Shown here one piece after another: positions 6,873 to 7,702 of a stretch of 7,702 nucleotides of DNA (its first letter is position 1; every line of letters starts with the position of its first letter). The DNA lies in assembly GCA_013002105.1 (NCBI GenBank), contig JABDKS010000964.1, forward strand, positions 1 through 7,702, in the 5' to 3' direction. Origin of the DNA: Pirellulaceae bacterium. Its GTDB lineage: Bacteria > Planctomycetota > Planctomycetia > Pirellulales > Pirellulaceae. A program made the position numbers and the translations under genes. The notes below the pieces were generated by a model. That model was given only the letters and a program-made list of their open reading frames with translations, had not been told where the DNA came from and did no database searches.

Positions 6873-7364
6873 GCGGGAAGACCAACAGAAGCAAAATAGC
6901 TGAAAAGCAGAGGTGCGCAGACCTAAGTTTACCACATCCTGCACAGCCCTCGAATTCAGATGTCGCCCGGCCTTTGCAGTTGGTAGACGGATCCCAAAAA
7001 CGCTTCGAACGGCGAGGCCCAATTGCTTTTCAATAGATCTCCATCATTGGGACGTTTTGCCTAGATCCCATGAATGGCACCTCGCCGAAACAATTTCTAA
7101 CTGCGCCTTGTCGTACTGAACTGAAGAATTCAAACAGCTTGTTGCTTTGATCCGCGACGCTGCTTCGAGTCGGTGGCCAACGGTGAGGCTAAGCGAAAAC
7201 CCAACGCCACTGGTTCATCCAACCCCATCATTCGCGACTTCAAAACCGACGATCTTCGAACCCGCAGTCAAACGGAAGTAGCGGAGCTTACGTCCACTTT
7301 CCATTGCCACGTTCGCGGTTCTCTACTTGGGTTCGCATCGTGTTCGAGGCCCCACTGACCGCGA
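6873..7364. other. Divergent intergenic region before the PadR gene
   Basis: These 490 bases lie between the leftward sigma factor gene and the rightward PadR gene. Open frames at 6913-7119 and 7173-7358 on the plus strand start upstream or internally, resemble nothing known and are probably chance. The stretch around 7172-7212 (GGTGAGGCTAAGCGAAAACC and flanks) reminds me of sequences dispersed between planctomycete genes, but I cannot verify that here. No strong promoter for the sigma factor gene could be picked by eye, which fits use of its own non-housekeeping promoter. No tRNA or other RNA gene was seen. Confidence 0.45.
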
Positions 7365-7393
7365 TTGACATACCTATCAGTCTGATATATCAT
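7365..7393 (+). promoter_or_regulatory. Near-consensus housekeeping promoter of the PadR gene
   Basis: TTGACA (7365-7370, perfect -35) and TATCAT (7388-7393, 5 of 6 matches to TATAAT) are separated by exactly 17 bases. The expected transcription start, seven bases after the -10 box, falls on 7400, the A of the PadR ATG. The mRNA would then be leaderless, in agreement with the lack of a spaced ribosome site (AAGG abuts the ATG). The elements are directly visible; activity is inferred. Confidence 0.7.
7375..7387. promoter_or_regulatory. Dyad operator, probable PadR autoregulatory site
   Basis: TATCAG (7375-7380) and CTGATA (7382-7387) form a perfect inverted repeat around a central T at 7381. 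It fills the promoter spacer and touches the -10 box, so a dimeric regulator bound here would block RNA polymerase. PadR proteins commonly repress their own gene by binding dyads over the promoter, so the gene just downstream is the natural candidate for the binding protein. Confidence 0.6.
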
Positions 7394-7399
7394 GCAAGG

Positions 7400-7702
7400 A
7401 TGTCGTCAAAAAAGAAAACACGTTTTGCGCTACTTGGGCTTCTGAGTTGGAAGCCGATGTCCGGCTACGACATGAAGAAGATTGTCGATGTCGGGCTATC
7501 ACATTTTTGGAATGAGAACTATGGCCAGATCTACCCCACGCTCGATTCGTTAGTTAGGGATGGGCTGGCACGGAAATCCGAGGGTGGGGGCGACGGAAAG
7601 CGAAAACGGAATGTCTACACCATTACCAAGCGGGGCGTGGAAGCGTTTCGAGAGTGGCTCGCACTGCCCGCTGACCCGCCGATCGTGCGCAATGAATTAC
7701 AG
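7400..7702 (+). CDS. PadR-family transcriptional regulator (N-terminal part)
   Basis: The first 101 codons of a gene that runs off the right edge. It encodes a winged-helix repressor of the PadR family, which usually controls stress, phenolic-acid or multidrug-efflux genes and often its own. After a basic start, RFALLGLLSWKPMSGYDMKK (8-27) is the family signature of the first helices, with GYD leading into helix 2. FWNENYGQIYPTLDSLVRDG (36-55) is the recognition helix region, with the near-invariant YPTLDSL. KRKRNVYTITKRGVEAFREWL (67-87) forms the wing and the return to the dimerisation part, which lies mostly outside the window. The domain order and spacing match a standard PadR N-terminus, so ATG 7400 is secure; ATG 7392 is in another frame. 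A strong promoter and dyad immediately precede it. Its targets are unknown and may lie to the right. Confidence 0.93.
   Translation, partial: MSSKKKTRFALLGLLSWKPMSGYDMKKIVDVGLSHFWNENYGQIYPTLDSLVRDGLARKSEGGGDGKRKRNVYTITKRGVEAFREWLALPADPPIVRNELQ

Noticed and set aside
6873..7022. N-terminal extension of the sigma factor to TTG 7022
   Set aside because: The extra 50 residues do not resemble sigma region 2, and ATG 6872 lies at the usual distance before the conserved sequence.
7172..7212. Possible tRNA-like or paired element near GGTGAGGCTAAGCG
   Set aside because: Only a 5-base stem (7173-7177 with 7206-7210) around a 28-base loop could be found, with no cloverleaf arms.

Overview
The window looks like chromosomal DNA of a planctomycete, probably from the Rhodopirellula/Pirellulaceae side of the phylum. 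This rests on recognition, not on a search. The main pointer is an ECF-type sigma factor of the planctomycete kind (acidic DEED motif in region 2, then an R-D-D-L-W-R-L-L stretch) that overlaps the gene of a Hanks-type serine/threonine kinase with a planctomycete-style N-terminal region. Supporting signs are moderate GC, few Shine-Dalgarno sites and long gene-poor gaps. No mobile element, CRISPR array, rRNA or tRNA gene was recognised.

Layout from left to right. Bases 1-252 (+) hold the 3' end of an unrecognised gene. Bases 253-954 have no convincing gene. Bases 955-3150 (-) encode a complete two-transmembrane methyl-accepting chemotaxis protein with a dCache-like sensor, a HAMP domain and a full signalling hairpin; its stop codon lies inside a perfect inverted repeat. 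Bases 3151-3629 are a divergent intergenic region. Bases 3630-4460 (+) encode a polytopic membrane protein whose first membrane segment ends in HEAVGH, a candidate zinc-metallopeptidase motif. That gene converges on the kinase gene (4457-6259, -), and the two stop codons overlap. The kinase gene overlaps the end of the upstream sigma factor gene (6210-6872, -). Bases 6873-7364 contain no recognised gene. At the right edge a PadR-family regulator begins at 7400 (+) and runs out of the window. It has a near-consensus promoter with a 13-base perfect dyad in the spacer, and the promoter geometry predicts a leaderless mRNA.

The sigma factor and the membrane-anchored kinase almost certainly form one transcription unit, and the kinase may control the sigma factor by phosphorylation. 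The convergent HEXXGH membrane protein may belong to the same circuit, but only its position suggests this. The chemoreceptor and the PadR gene appear to be independent units. The most unusual items are the HEXXGH membrane protein, the sigma/kinase pair with a four-helix membrane domain fused to the kinase, and the compact PadR promoter/operator.
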